A stretch of DNA of 64,000 nucleotides, from NCBI GenBank assembly GCA_023055425.1, contig JALGPY010000012.1:12459922-12523921 (forward strand), read 5' to 3'. Made by a program: the position numbers and the translations under genes. The notes under the pieces were generated by a model. It had not been told where the DNA came from, searched no databases, and saw nothing but the letters and a program-made list of their open reading frames with translations. The stretch is from Linanthus parryae. Its lineage: Eukaryota; Streptophyta; Magnoliopsida; Ericales; Polemoniaceae. Positions 50,308 through 63,599 of the stretch are shown in pieces; the stretch's first letter is position 1, and each line of letters starts with the position of its first letter.

Positions 50308-52234
50308 CTATATCCAATTGATTAATGAAGATCAGGTTATTGACATAGCATGAGTAGTGACAAAAGCCCAATTCTTGTTTCGCAGTTTCTTAGTTGAAGA
50401 GAAGAAAGAGGTGCAATTGCATTTGTCTGTCAGGGTACTGTTAGATTGAGTTACCTTTTGTAGTTAATTCACTTGTAAATTGTATTATAGTTTTGCCCCA
50501 TTTTTCAATATCAAGATTTCACCTAGTAAATGGGCTTTGCTCACCGAGGCTGCAAATGAATTCAGGTATTTTTCTTGTAGGCTTGTGCTTTATCTGTTTT
50601 TTTTTACAGAAGTTTTCTGGATAGATATTGGTGATGAATGAATGATAGCTGTGTTCTCCGATCAGTGGTTTGTAGTATGCTCATTCAGCTATATATTAGT
50701 AGCCTGGTTCACCCAGTCCTGACATATTGAACCTTTGATTGGAGAAATGTGTATTGCTTGCAGAACCTGTTGTCAATTCCGATTGCCGTCTGAGATTTTG
50801 CTCTAGCACACTGGTAATTTAGTCTTGTTAAAGACCCGAAACCGAGTCTCACCTCTTTTATATTGGAAACAAGAAAATATGTTCTTTGATTCCATGAAAG
50901 AGATCAAGGCTGTGCTTGGTACAAAGGAAATAGGCGACAAAGAGAACATTTCTGATTCTCCATGATCATTTTTGTCTTCTGCTAATAAGAGCATTTCAGA
51001 GCTCCCGGAGCTCAAACTTGTTGGTTTTTGTTTTAAATACCTGACCAATTTCGGAATCGGTATTGGAAAGATGTCCCTTCTTATAGTGAGCCCAAGATTC
51101 TTGATCCAACAGCAACGACCTGTAGAAGTAGAGGACGGTAAAATCCTTGCCAAGCCTAATGCTTAGCAGATTTCTTATGTAGAAACCGGTTGGTTCTTGA
51201 CGAAGGTTTTAAAAACCGAACCGGATTTGAAACCGGACATCAAATCGGTGAAGCATCAGTTTGAGGTTCGACCACATTTTATATCAGTGAGATTTTAGAT
51301 ACCTGACCAATGTTATTATGTCACGAGAACCCGTTAATCTTATTGATTTTAATGTTAAAATTTGGTAAAATTAAAAGAACATAATAACATTTTTCGGTAA
51401 AATTGTATTCATGAGTATAATAAGTAATTTTAAATTGTATTTTATGTCGAGAAAACCAGAATAAATATGACTCGGTATTCCACAACCCCACTCTATTTGG
51501 TTGACTTTTATCACCAATTGTCGTGGGCTTCTTTGCATAATTTTTATGTTGTGTTCATCTATTGGGTACATTTATGCCATTTCTTTATGGGTTTAGTTAT
51601 TAAGCCCAACCACCACCTCACTTATGGACTTCTCTATTTCTTGTGTGGCCCTCTATCTAAGCCCGTACCCACCTTTCCCCTTCACACTTTCTCTGATAAT
51701 CACATAATGGGCTCCTTTCTAAGCCTCCTCCGACCCAAGAACCGGAAGATGGAACGCACCATCATGGAGACGTGGTGGAAAGCCCTACGGCGAGAGAGAC
51801 GTCTTTTCACTGTGGTTTGATCGTCTATTCCGTCGACAGTTGCGTGAGATGGGACTAAGTCCGCGAAGGGAGTTTGCCAGCGATTCTGACACCACAACTC
51901 CATTCTCCGGCGACTCCATTAGCGATGTGGACTCCGGCGATGATGTCTCTCACCCCGTGGCCTCAAACGCAAACGCAACCTCGCTGTCCACCCACGTAAA
52001 TGGATGAAGTTCACTCCAATTCCAGTGCGTATCAAAGAGAATGCACTAGCGGCTTCTCTCTCGCCCACAACCTCTGGTAAGCATAAGGTATTAATTACAA
52101 GTTCAATGCACTCTGTAATGCCTCTGCATTCTCCATGTTCTGCTACTTGGTCTTCTTTTGCATGCTCGATTCTGCCATGTCACTTCCTAGACCGTTCTTC
52201 AAATGGGTTCCCCGGGACTGTCCCACAATAGTCA
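50308..52234. other. RPK2 3' UTR and intergenic DNA
   Basis: The 3' UTR with poly(A)-type signals ('ttgtaaattgtatta', about 50473) ends near 50500. A minus-strand open stretch at 50803-51153 and several plus-strand ones at 51460-52230 have no recognisable likeness. 51190-51260 repeats 'aaaccgaaccgg' words like those at 10550-11060. 51700-52230 may be the 5' part of the LINE that follows. Confidence 0.4.
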
Positions 52235-52239
52235 CCGCA

Positions 52240-52640
52240 TTCGCAGTGACGATAATAGCGTGGAATTGCCGGGGTTTTAGGACATCCCCTCACAATTCAT
52301 ATCACGCGTCGAATTGTCCTTGATTATAGAACACAGTTTATTTTCCTTTCCGAAACAAAACCCATGGTCTCTATAGCCGCGGATTATGCTTCACTTTGGG
52401 GTTTTCGGTTCTCATATGATTTTGATATTAATGGACTAAGTGGAGGTTTATTAATTGCATGGAGAGCCCTGTGCATTTTGATGTTTTGTTCAAATATGAA
52501 AACCTCATTCTATGGTCGTTTACCTCAAATTTGGCTTCATGGATTTTAGCTCGGGTTTACGGTGCTCCTTCTACATCCCGTCGGCCCCGCACTTAAGAGT
52601 ACATAGAGGGCACCCTAAATCGCTATAGTGGCCTAATAGT
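52240..52640 (+). pseudogene. LINE endonuclease-domain fragment
   Basis: AWNCRGF (start of the endonuclease/exonuclease/phosphatase fold) is followed, after a stop and frameshift, by FIFLSETKPMVSIA and GLSGGLLIAWR. This is the typical N-x-R-G, E-T-K and SGG-W series of plant L1 ORF2. A further shift leads to SWILARVYGAPS. The rest of ORF2 is missing. It lies on the opposite strand to the LINE at 44.1-45.8 kb, so the two are separate insertions. Confidence 0.75.
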
Positions 52641-52777
52641 ATGTATTCGTGATAACTCTCATTTGTGAGTTATCTGTGATCTGATATTGGACTGTTCTAG
52701 GACGAGTTATCATAAGTTTGAGCATGTTTTAGGCAAGATTATGGGGTTGTGTATTCATCTCCATCCTGGTCTTCCTC

Positions 52778-53344
52778 TTATTCCTCACTGTCTTCATCAG
52801 TAGCTTTTACTTCTGTAGTAACTACATCAAGTTCCTCAATAAAGGAACTAATTTTCTCAATAAAACTGTTGAACAGGAAGGTGAGTCCTTCTAAGGCTTT
52901 TCTTCCATGCTTCAGTTTCTTCCTCACAGCTATCCTCTTCTGTAGTGCAGAAGAAATTTTGTGATGATCTTTCTTTCCAGTCTCTGCTTCTGGAAGATCT
53001 TTCTTAGGTTTTCCACTTTTGGACATAGAGTACACTCCATAGGAGCCTGAAGTAGTATCTGAGTTTGAGTCTGGAATAAGGATTTCTTTACCTTTTCCTT
53101 TCATCCCTGAGTCTGCCTTTTTCTTGTCCTTCTTACGGCTTCCAATGTAGATTCCCCTCTGCTTTTCTTTCATAGTCACCGTGGTCTTTTTCTACTTCCT
53201 TGTTACTGGAAACTTGTCCTTTTTCTCTACCTTCTTGGAAGGTAAAGACTCTAGTTCTTCATCAGTAGAATCCTTTGATTCTCAATCTCCACTAATTTCT
53301 TGAACTTCATCTTCAACTGTCTTTCTCTTCTTCTGTGAACTAGT
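52778..53344 (-). pseudogene. Decayed lysine-rich ORF, unknown
   Basis: 52778-53179 is open (IYIGSRKKDKKKADSG, KRIAVRKKLKHGRKALEGLT, acidic end). The same frame continues upstream to about 53344 (SSQKKRKTVEDEVQEISGD, STDEELESLPSKKVEKK), interrupted by two TAG/TGA codons. It alternates Lys-rich and Glu-rich parts, like basic/acidic tails of retroelement or nuclear proteins. Family not recognised; likely transposon-derived. Confidence 0.4.
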
Positions 53345-53481
53345 GTAGATAGTGTGTTCTAGACACGTGAGTAAGCTTACACGTGGCAGTCATCTATCAC
53401 ATCTGGTGGTGCTCCACTACTACACGAGCACTACCCATGCTTATCCGTATGGGGGCTGCGAGACAGGGCCCCTCGCATATC
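53345..53481 (+). mobile_element. Left part of a gypsy LTR split by copia B (inferred)
   Basis: The piece between the decayed ORF and the copia insertion. Together with 61998-62464 it would make an LTR of about 590 bp starting near 53358 (TGTGTTCTAGACACG) and ending TATACA at about 62464. The join is inferred from the ATATC target duplication of the copia element. Confidence 0.4.
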
Positions 53482-54910
53482 TGTAGGGTTTAGATTCATG
53501 GATCGCGCAACGGAAGCATAATCAAACAAATAACCATGCAAAACCCTCCAAGGATCACAAGTCTAGATGCATAACGATAGTGAAGGTAAGAAATCATAAA
53601 CACACCTTTGGGTTCTCCTTGATGACTTCAAACGCGAATAATGTCACGTTCTCTATAGTTGATCCACGCCTAGAGTTGATCCTAGATCTCCCAAATCCTT
53701 GGTGCTAGCCCGGAATAGGAAGAGGATGAAGGAATCACGCAAAACGAGACAAAAGAGGGGCTTCGGCCCTCTTTTGGCCGACGGGGTGAGGGCGGCGGCA
53801 AGGGGGTCGGGTCGGCCTCCTTGTTGCTTGCTCTCTCTCCTTTTGTTCCCTCCCACTCTTGTTATGTTCACTAATGAGCATAAGTTATGGGAAGGAAGGA
53901 AGGAGGGTCCTTTATATAGTCCAACAACTCCTTGTTAACTACCTAAAGGACTTATTCTAGTCCAACTAGAATTCAATTTAGTCCCTTCCTTGCAAATTAG
54001 TCCCTACTAAGTTTGCAAGGGTTTGCAAAGTGATCCTTCTAATTAATTAATCCAATTAATTAATTCTCAAATCTAGTTCAACTCTATATAGCGTGTGACC
54101 CCATAGGTTCTATCTAGTTGGTAGCAACTATTTGCTAATATGGAGCGGTTTCTAGCAAAACATCCATTCTAGCCAACTAATAGAATAGTCATCTAGACAA
54201 CCTTTGTACAAGTAATTGTCTCATCCCTTTGCCTCCATATCCGGATTGGACACGAGACATACAATTCACACTCGTATATCCAATCCATAGTTTCTCGATC
54301 CATGGGAATAGCCTTATTCGTGCAAATAACATCAATATCCTATATTGATTTATTTGAGTCTGGCCAGACATTCTATAAGCACTATCCCTCGAGTGGCCTA
54401 GGATATTTGCTCCCGTTATGTGGGAGGGGCAAATCCTCTCTACGTCCACTACGATCTCTAAGCTTGCTTCTCATTGTATCCAGTACACGCCTTTATAACT
54501 ACCCAGTTACGGTGTAGCGTTTAACGCTACCAAGGTCACAATGATCCACAACTAGAATATCTAGTGACTTCAAGTCTAAGGATGACAATACCATTGCACC
54601 GCGAGAAGCACTTGTGACTCAACATAACATGTATGTAGCCTTCTCGGAGATGGGTCAATCCAGTGCAACATTCCGTAATGCACACCTATGTGTTGGATCG
54701 TGATATCTCCATATCAATCCAACCCCATACTAGTCTATAGATGATTGTCCCATTAATCATTATACTTGACTAGGGATATTTAAGATAAACAACACAATTG
54801 TAAATCTAAGGACTTCATTATATTAAATATCCAATAAATAATAAATGAATTTTCCAGCCATATACAAATTCATACTAAACTAGATTGCCTCTAGGGCATC
54901 TATTCCAACA
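53482..54910 (-). repeat. 3' LTR of copia B
   Basis: 1,429 bp. Contains a GC-rich patch (about 53760-53820) and 'ctttatatag' (53909-53918), which on the minus strand is CTATATAAAG. Open frames inside it are not genes. Confidence 0.95.
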
Positions 54911-54921
54911 GTCTCCCACTT
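54911..54921 (-). other. Polypurine tract of copia B
   Basis: AGTGGGAGAC on the minus strand directly abuts the 3' LTR, a form very common in plant copia elements. Confidence 0.75.
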
Positions 54922-54924
54922 GCA

Positions 54925-57900
54925 CTAGAGCCAATCTGGCGCATCTCGTATGCCCATACTCCTAGTGTGCCCTTCATGCTTCCACTGCGTGAGAGGCTTC
55001 GTAAGTGGGTCTGACAGATTATCATCTGTAGGAATCTTGCATATCCGAACGTCTCTTCTATCGATAATATCTCGAATCAGATGAAACTTCCTGAGCACGT
55101 GCTTGGACTTCTGGTGCGATCTTGGTTCCTTTGATTGCGCGATCGCCCCAGTGTTGTCACAGAACAACTCCACTGGATCCGCAATGCTAGGGACCACACC
55201 AAGTTCAGAAACAAACTTTCTGATCCAAACAGCCTCCTTTGCTGCGCCATTTGCAGCAATGTACTCAGCCTCTGTTGTAGAATCAGCTACCGTCTCTTTC
55301 TTGGAACTCTTCCAGCTCACCGCTGCTCCATTCAGGCAAAACACATATCCCGATTTTGATCTGAAGTCATCTCTGTCAGTTTGGAAGCTTGCATCAGTGT
55401 AACCCCTTACACGCAACTCTTCCTCACCGCCAAATATCAAGAAAGCATCCTTAGTTCTTCTCAAGTACTTTAGGATGTTCTTGACAGCAATCCAGTGACT
55501 CTCACCCGGATTGGATTGGTATCTGCTTGTCATACTCAAGGCATATGACACATCTGGTCTAGTACATAACATGGCGTACATGATAGATCCTATGGCCAAG
55601 GCATAGGGAATCCTACTCATGCGTTCCTTCTCAATCCCATTGAAAGGACAACCACTCTTCGAAAGAGTGATTCCATGTGACATGGGCAAGAATCCCTTCT
55701 TGGAATCTTGCATGTTGAACCGTTTCAACACCTTGTCGATATATGTACTTTGACTTAGGCCTAGCAACCTCTTAGATCTATCTCTATAGATCTTTATACC
55801 GAGTATATAGGCCGCTTCCCCTAAGTCCTTCGTTGAGAAACACTTTCCTAGCCAATCTTTCACAGATTGCAGCATGGGAATGTCGTTTCCAATGAGAAGT
55901 ATGTCATCCACATACAAGACCAGAAAAGCTACAGAGCTCCCACTAACCTTCTTGTAGACACAAGACTCATCTTCGTTTCTGATGAAGCCAAATTCTTTGA
56001 CCACTTCATCAAAACGTCGATTCCAACTCCTAGAAGCTTGCTTCAATCCATAAATGGATCGTTGCAGCTTACATACTTTGTTGGCTTGCTTTGGATCCTC
56101 AAAACCCTCCGGCTATATCATATACACGTCCTCGAGGAGATTCCCATAAAGGAATGCTGTTTTGACATCCATCTGCCAAATCTCATAGTCGTAGTATGCT
56201 GCAATTGCAAGTAGGATTCGGATGGATTTGGTCATAGCGACTGGTGAAAAGGTTTCATCATAGTCAATACCATGAACCTGTCTGAATCCTTTAGCCACCA
56301 ATCGGCCCTTATAGGTAATCACATTACCATCCATGTCGATCTTCTTCTTGAAGACCCACTTGCACCCTATGGGCCGCGCCCCATCGGGTGGTTCCACCAA
56401 AGTCCATACTTTGTTGGTATACATGGATTCCATCTCGGATCTCATGGCTTCCAGCCAATTCTGTGAGTCTGGGCCACTCATGGCCTCCTCATAGGTAGTA
56501 GGCTCATCATCTATGAGCATTGTGTCACCGGAATCGGTTACGAGAAGTCCATACCTCTCGGGTTCCTGGCGCACTCTACTAGATCTACGAAGCTCTTGTG
56601 TTACCTGAACAGGTGGCTCCACAACTGCTTGTGATTCCTGTTCTTGTTCCATAATCGGTTCAGTGATTTGTGGTTCTTGAAGTTCTTCAAGTTCTACATT
56701 CCTCCCACTTGCTTCTTTAGAGACAAACTCTCTTTCTAGAAACACGCCGGTCCGAGCAACAAACACTTTGTTCTCGGTTGGATTGTAGAAGTAGTATCCC
56801 TTAGTTTCCTTAGGGTACCCCACAAACTTACACTTATACGATTTAGGCCCTAGCTTGTCTGACTGTAAACGTTTTACATTAGCATCGCAGCCCCAAATCC
56901 TCATGAACGACAGTGTGGGACGCCTCCCACTCCACATCTCATATGGTGTCTTCATGACTGATTTAGATGGAACACGGTTAATGGTGAAAGCTGCACTTAA
57001 TAGAGCGTAGCCCCAAAATGATAATGGAAGATCGGTTTGACACATCATAGACCGAACCATATCCAATAGGGTTCGATTCCTCCTGTCGGACACGCCGTTC
57101 CATTGTGGCATTCCGGGTGGAGTGAGTTGGGACACGATCCCACACTCTCTAAGATAGTCGTCAAACTCTTGGCTCAAGTATTCTCCTCCACGATCCGATC
57201 GTAGAGCCTTGATACTTTTGCCAAGTTGCTTCTCTACTTCATTCTTGAATTGTTTGAACACTTCAAAGGATTCGGATTTTGCCCTCATAAGGTACACAAA
57301 TCTATATCTACTGTAATCATCAGTAAATGTAATGAAGTAGACATAACCACCCCTGGCAGGCGTGGCAAATGGCCCACACACATCGGTATGTATGAGCGCC
57401 AATTGCTCACTAGTCCTCTCACCTTTCTTATTGAAAGGGGACTTTGTCATTTTTCCCAATAAACAAGCCTCACATGTCTCATATGATTCAAAATCAAATG
57501 AGTCTAGTAATCCCTCCTTATGGAGTCTAGATACACGTTTCTCATTTATGTGGCCTAAACGACAATGCCATAAATAAGCAGGATTTAAATCATTTATTTT
57601 AATCCGCTTGGTATTAATGTTGTAGACAGGATTGCTTAGATCAAGGACATAAAGTCCATTAAATAATTGCGCACTAAAATAGTGAATATTATTCAAATAA
57701 AAGGAACAACAATTGTTCTTTATTGAAATAATAAAACCTTCCTTGTCCAAACAAGAAATTGAAACAATGTTTCTGCTCATGGCAGGCACAAAATAGCAAT
57801 TATTGAATTCTAAAACTAATCCTGAAGGCAGAGATAGCTCGCACACGCCTATGGCCAACGCAGCAACCTTTGCTCCATTCCCAACGCGCAGATCTACCTC

Positions 57901-58875
57901 CCCTTTAGCCAATCTTTTACTTCTCTTTAGATCCTGCATATTTCGACAAATATGAGATCCACATCCAGTATCTAATACCCATGATGTAGAGACAGTTAAA
58001 TTGACATCTACAACAAAAATACCTGGTGGTGGTGGAATCACTATTCCAAGCCTCTTGTCCTCCAGATATTTTGGGCAGTTCCTTCTCCAGTGTCCAGGCT
58101 GACTGCAGTAGTGACATTCACCCTTAGTCACGACCTTGGCAATGCCACCAACAGGCTTAAGGGCTTGTTCCTTGGACTTGGAAACTGACTTGCCTTTGCC
58201 CTTGGAGGAAGAGGCAAACCTTTTGCCCTTTCCTTTCTGCACCATCATTATGGCCTTGCCCTTACCCTTGTTGATGCTCTGTTCAGCCGTCCTCAACATG
58301 TTGAGCAAATCTGGCAGTGGTTTAACGATCTCGTTCATGTTATAGTTCATAATGAACTGTCCATAACTCTCGGGCAACGATTGCAACACGAGATCGGTTG
58401 CCAACTCTTGGCCGACCGGGAACCCATGCCGGGCGAGATTCTCCAAGTACCCGATCATTCAGAGTACATGGGGTCCCACCGGGTTCCCTTCTGCCAGATG
58501 ACATTTGAACAGTGCCTTTGAGACCTCATACCTCTCTACCCTCGCCTGCTCTTGGAAGAGCTGCTTTAGATGTTCGATCATATCGACATCATTCATGTTT
58601 TCGTGTTGCTTCTGAAGCTCAGAAGTCATGGTGCAAAGCATTAGGCAGGCCGCATCATTAGCGTCATCAACACGCTTTTGATACGCCTTTAAGGCAGCAG
58701 GTGTCTGGTTCTCTGGACCTTCTGGAACATGCTCCTCTATTGCGTACAGTTTCTTCTCTTGCTTGAGAACAATTCTCAAGTTTCTGTACCAATCAAGAAA
58801 GTTGGTTCCAGAGAGCTTGTCCTTCTCAAGGACAGATCGTAGGGAATGTTGTGAACTCGATGAGTTTTTTTCCAT
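54925..58875 (-). pseudogene. Copia B gag-pol polyprotein with two in-frame stops
   Basis: A single frame of about 1,316 codons from ATG 58875 (MEKNSSSSQHS). Gag (FLDWYRNLRIVLKQEKKLY) leads to zinc knuckle CHYCSQPGHWRRNC, protease LDTGCGSHIC, pre-integrase HCRLGHINEKRV, integrase HTDVCGPF and LRSDRGGEYLS, reverse transcriptase WQMDVKTAFLYG and YVDDILLIGND, and RNase H YTDASFQTD and TEAEYIAA. TGA at 58459-58461 breaks gag where copia A has CGT (Arg). TAG at 56113-56115 breaks the reverse transcriptase where copia A has a Gln codon. The third integrase catalytic position is Asp (GVSDRRN) where the family has Glu. No frameshift is present, so decay is recent and consistent with C-to-T changes. 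Confidence 0.93.
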
Positions 58876-60550
58876 TTGGAATTCTACAAAAAGGAAAATA
58901 CGCAAGTTTTAGTATTTGTGAATTTTTGACTATATTTAATAATGGCTAGTTTATTAAATATAGCTCCCACTATTTTTCTACGGATTAATAACCCTCAAGA
59001 TATTAATGCAGAAAATATCCTTATATTTTCTAGTGGGCCAAGATCCATCTTTCATCTCCTTATGAGCTTGCTTTGGCAAGTCACCCATAATTTGACTACT
59101 TTAGGTAGGAACAATTCCAATTGCATCCCATATGCAACTCTTGGTTCAATCGGGCAAATAACTCCTTATTTATCCATCCATATGGATAATCCCAATTGAT
59201 TGCCTCTAGGTTTCTTAATCAAATTAATAGCCTAGTTGTGTTCAACCTCTTATCTAAACAATTGCACATTGTTACGTGCCACCGCATTCCATCATTATGA
59301 ACCAAGTCGCCATGCTTTGGCACGCACGAACTTGATAAATAATGATGATAATGAGTGTTTAAATAACGAGAAGGCAAGAACACAATATTTAAAATTTGAG
59401 GGATTTTAAATTCAATTTTAATTGTTTTGTTGATCAATATCAACTAATCTATCTATTTGAGTTTGGGCACAACTCCAAATAATAGATCCGGGTTGTCTAA
59501 TTATCTTATTATCCTAATTGCATGCATCATCCATACACCAACCACACAAATAATATGACAATAAATAAACAACCACATAACAGAAATTAAACGTGATGTG
59601 GATATGGCCTTTTTCTAGACTAAGATAATTCCAAGCCAATGGAATTATCTATGAACCCTAAGCAAACACATCTCCATGCGTCTTGATCTTTTGGTCCATC
59701 CTTCATAGTCATGTGGAATGCTCCATGCTCCATGCTCCATCTTTTGTGGCTTCTTTGGCTTTGGGCTTCTTTTCTCCAATCTTGGCTAACAATCTACTTT
59801 ATCTAGCACTAGCTAATATCTATACTAAATAAAATAAATCTCACAAGTTGAGAAAAAAAATGGCACGCAGTCCATGAAACCCTAATTAATTATTACAATT
59901 AATTGATCAGCTCGCAGGCCGTAAATCCAAACCACAAAATTAAACATCCACATCAAACCACATCCTAAGGCCATATCCAATCACCATTCGATTTGCACAT
60001 AAACAGTTAAAATCCAATTTTAACGCGCTTGGTCAATTTTAATTGATTTTAGGATTTCTAGGGTTAAAACGGTCCATGGGCCCAACAATCCAATTGCCCG
60101 GGCCCATTAAAGTGAACCACAAGGCCCTAGGGCCGGCCCGGCCCAAAACCCGCAAGCTAGGCCCGCGGGTTAGGGCCGCCCGGCCCCTTAGGGCGGCCAA
60201 GCTTGGGCGGCAAGCAAGGGGGGGGGGGGGGTCCCTAGGGGGGCCGAACCTCCTCTTGGGGTTTGTTTCCAAAACAAATCCCTTGTTTGGAGCCCAAGTT
60301 TGGTTGTTTCCTTGTTTTGGGAGAACTCCTTCTTCCCCAAGGATGCCCAAACCCTAGATCTAAGATCCTAAAATTTCTCAAACTCACCAATTCATGCATC
60401 CAATGCAAAAATTGGATCTTGTTATGAGTAATTATTGACAAATTGCATCCCATGCTTGATTTGTCTTGTTTTACGCGATAAACAATCAAATTAAGGTGTA
60501 AAACAACAAGAATGTAACACATAAACTACGTTTATGCTCTATGACCTGTG
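58876..60550 (-). other. Untranslated leader of copia B
   Basis: About 1.67 kb between the primer-binding site and gag, with no conserved frame. 60060-60240 is a strongly GC-rich patch with overlapping palindromes (cctagg, gggccggccc, cccgcggg) and a G13 run at about 60220-60232. Its far end (58930-59110) is shared with copia A. Confidence 0.65.
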
Positions 60551-60562
60551 GCTCTGATACCA
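60551..60562 (-). other. Primer-binding site of copia B
   Basis: TGGTATCAGAGC on the minus strand, matching initiator tRNA-Met, 1 bp from the 5' LTR. Confidence 0.92.
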
Positions 60563-60563
60563 C

Positions 60564-61992
60564 TGTAGGGTTTTGATTCATGGATCGCGCAACGGAAGCA
60601 TAATCAAACAAATAACCATGCAAAACCCTCCAAGGATCACAAGTCTAGATGCATAACGATAGTGAAGGTAAGAAATCATAAACACACCTTTGGGTTCTCC
60701 TTGATGACTTCAAACGCGAATAATGTCACGTTCTCTATAGTTGATCCACGCCTAGATTTGATCCTAGATCTCCCAAATCCTTGGTGCTAGCCCGGAATAG
60801 GAAGAGGATGAAGGAATCACGCAAAACGAGACAAAAGAGGGGCTTCGGCCCTCTTTTGGCCGACGGGGTGAGGGCGGCGGCAAGGGGGTCGGGTCGGCCT
60901 CCTTGTTGCTTGCTCTCTCTCCTTTTGTTCTCTCCCACTCTTGTTATGTTCACTAATGAGCATAAGTTATGGGAAGGAAGGAAGGAGGGTCCTTTATATA
61001 GTCCATCAACTCCTTGTTAACTACCTAAAGGACTTATTCTAGTCCAACTAGAATTCAATTTAGTCCCTTCCTTGCAAATTAGTCCCTATTAAGTTTGCAA
61101 GGGTTTGCAAAGTGATCCTTCTAATTAATTAATCCAATTAATTAATTCCCAAATCTAGTTCAACTCTATATAGCGTGTGACCCCATATGTTCTATCTAGT
61201 TGGTAGCAACTATTTGCTAATATGGAGCGGTTTCTAGCAAAACATCCATTCTAGCCAACTAATAGAATAGTCATCTAGACAACCTTTGTACAAGTAATTG
61301 TCTCATCCCTTTGCCTCCATATCCGGATTGGACACGAGACATACAAGTCACACTCGTATATCCAATCCATAGTTTCTCGATCCATGGGAATAGCCTTATT
61401 CGTGCAAATAACATCAATATCCTATATTGATTTATTTGAGTCTGGCCAGACGTTCTATAAGCACTATCCCTCGAGTGGCCTAGGATATTTGCTCCCGTTA
61501 TGTGGGAGGGGCAAATTCTCTCTACGTCCACTACGATCTCTAAGCTTGCTTCTCATTGTATCCAGTACACGCCTTTATAACTACCCAGTTACGGTGTAGC
61601 GTTTAACGCTACCAAGATCACAATGATCCACAACTAGAATATCTAGTGACTTCAAGTCTAAGGATGACAATACCATTGCACCGCGAGAAGCACTTGTGAC
61701 TCAACATAACATGTATGTAGCCTTCTCGGAGATGGGTCAATCCAGTGCAACATTCCGTAATGCACACCTATGTGTTGGATCGTGATATCTCCATATCAAT
61801 CCAACCCCATACTAGTCTATAGATGATTGTCCCATTAATCATTATACTTGACTAGGGATATTTAAGATAAACAACACAATTGTAAATCTAAGGACTTCAT
61901 TATATTAAATATCCAATAAATAATAAATGAATTTTCTAGCCATATACAAATTCATACTAAACTAGATTGCCTCTAGGGAATCTATTCCAACA
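60564..61992 (-). repeat. 5' LTR of copia B
   Basis: 1,429 bp, the promoter-bearing copy. It ends at the ATATC duplication. Confidence 0.95.
60992..61001 (-). promoter_or_regulatory. TATA box of the copia B 5' LTR
   Basis: CTATATAAAG on the minus strand, about 430 bp before the LTR/leader boundary. The same motif is kept in the 3' LTR. Confidence 0.6.
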
Positions 61993-61997
61993 ATATC

Positions 61998-62464
61998 ATT
62001 CCACACATGACTTGTAGGGACTTAGTGGTTTGGAGCCTAGAGTAAGATCTGTCCCGCGCGAGCGACAACCAAGCCCGCGCGCGACCCTTGATAACTGCTT
62101 TGAGAGATTTATGGCCACGTGTCCCATAAACCCGGTTAACCTCATAACGGTTCCGGTATACGCAGGCAAAGTGCGTAACGGTCCCTGTATATGCGGTCGA
62201 ACATGCCGTTATGGTTAAGGTAATTAAGCCGCCATTAATGGGCGCATTAACCCACTACAACGTTCACATTTCCAATATATATAGGGTCGTTAACCCTTCA
62301 TTGCAATCTTCTGATCACGCTGAAGCTCTGGCCATACACTGTCTCTCTCTCTCTCTCAGTTATCACTGCTTACTCTTTCCCTACTCACAACCCACACTCT
62401 ACATGTTTCTGTTCTCTACCCCTGGTGTACATTTGGATTTCCTCAAAGGATCCTCCTGTATACA
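61998..62464 (+). mobile_element. Right part of the split gypsy LTR
   Basis: From the copia target site to TATACA, followed by 'ttggtgaatccgacttg' in the place of a primer-binding site. A TATA motif (TATATATAG, 62277-62285) and a CT run (62340-62360) suit an LTR promoter and its R/U5 part. Confidence 0.5.
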
Positions 62465-62501
62465 TTGGTGAATCCGACTTGAACGACTTTAGCAAGAAAC
62501 C

Positions 62502-63599
62502 ATGTCTCACGATGAAGATGCCAGCAACCGACCTCCCTCAACAGAGACAACTTCAGGGGAGGAAACCCACCCTAATTCCGCAGCAGCTGGTGGTACTCCA
62601 ACCCTGGAGATGTTGAATGCAACCCTCCAAATCCAGGCGAAGGCTATCCAGGCTCAATCTGCACAAATGGCCCAGATCATGTCGATTCTGGGAGCTCTTG
62701 CCTAGAATACGGCACTAGGAACTGCCGTCTCCCAGGGGACAGGGATAACACCCACACCTGCTAGCTCCAACTTACAAAGCCCACCAACAATTGTCTAGCC
62801 ATATCTTACCCAAGGAAATATTGCTCAACCATCGGTTGTTGCGCCCGTTTCTCAGTTTCCTGGCATTCCCACTAACGTCCAACCACAGCGCCCCCTGCTT
62901 TCCCCGCCTGCAGTTGTAAACAACGCTGGTTACACCCCCAATCCAAGTGCTGCATATGTGCCTTCCCCGACTGCAACCCTTCTTTCTGCTACGGGAGGAA
63001 GTGCATCAACAAGCATGACAGCCTTGGAGCAGCGTCTGGACAATTTCCTTGCGAATCAATGCTTCACGGACATCGTTATCCCGAAGGTTTATAACGTGCC
63101 TCCTATTCTGCGCGAGATTTACTTGATGCCCAACCCTGCAGGGTACAAAGCTCCCAAGCGGGAGAAGCTCGATGAGGTCAATGGGAATCCTCAGGAACAT
63201 GTCATGCGCTTCATCGACATGATGGGGCCGCATGGGGTTGATCCTAATCTAATAATGCGCGAGTTCCCTAAGTATTTGGGGCACGTCGCATACAATTGGT
63301 ATAGGACTTTGGAGGCTGGCTCCATAAGGACATGGGAGGACATGGTCAAAAAGTTCTACACTAAGTTCTTCCAGATGGAGGAGACGGTCACAATGATTCA
63401 CCTGTCACGCATGCATCAAAAGCATGATGGGGAAGGAGTCGTTTTCATCAAGAAATTCAGGACAAAGTCACTGGAGTGCAGAGATGAGGTGGCTGAAAGT
63501 CGGCTCGTCGAGATATGCCTCCACGGAATGCGGGACGAGTACAAAGGTATGCTGATTAACTTGCAAATGCCTACTTCTCCATGTGAACACTTGCACTAG
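62502..63599 (+). pseudogene. Ty3/gypsy gag fragment with two stops
   Basis: Frame from ATG 62502 (MSHDEDASNRPPSTETTSGE) with TAG at 62703-62705 and a second TAG near 62798-62800, both where CAG (Gln) would suit the Gln/Pro-rich context. The open part 62958-63599 carries a retrotransposon Gag domain (EHVMRFIDMMGPHGVDPNLI, VAYNWYRTLEAGSIRTWEDM, FYTKFFQMEETVTMIHLSRM). It ends abruptly after CEHLH, and no protease or polymerase follows, so the element is cut off. Confidence 0.88.

Larger units (their letters stand above)
53482..61992 (-). mobile_element. Complete Ty1/copia retrotransposon (copia B), 8,511 bp
   Basis: The LTRs at 53482-54910 and 60564-61992 are both exactly 1,429 bp, start TGTAGGGTTT, end TATTCCAACA, and differ at about 13 positions by eye (around 1%). 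A 5-bp duplication, ATATC, flanks it (53477-53481 and 61993-61997). The element lies on the minus strand: 5' LTR right, initiator-Met primer-binding site at 60551, a 1.7-kb leader, one long gag-pol frame, and a polypurine tract at 54911. It is a recent insertion but inactivated by two nonsense codons. It is related to copia A at 29510-33066. Confidence 0.97.
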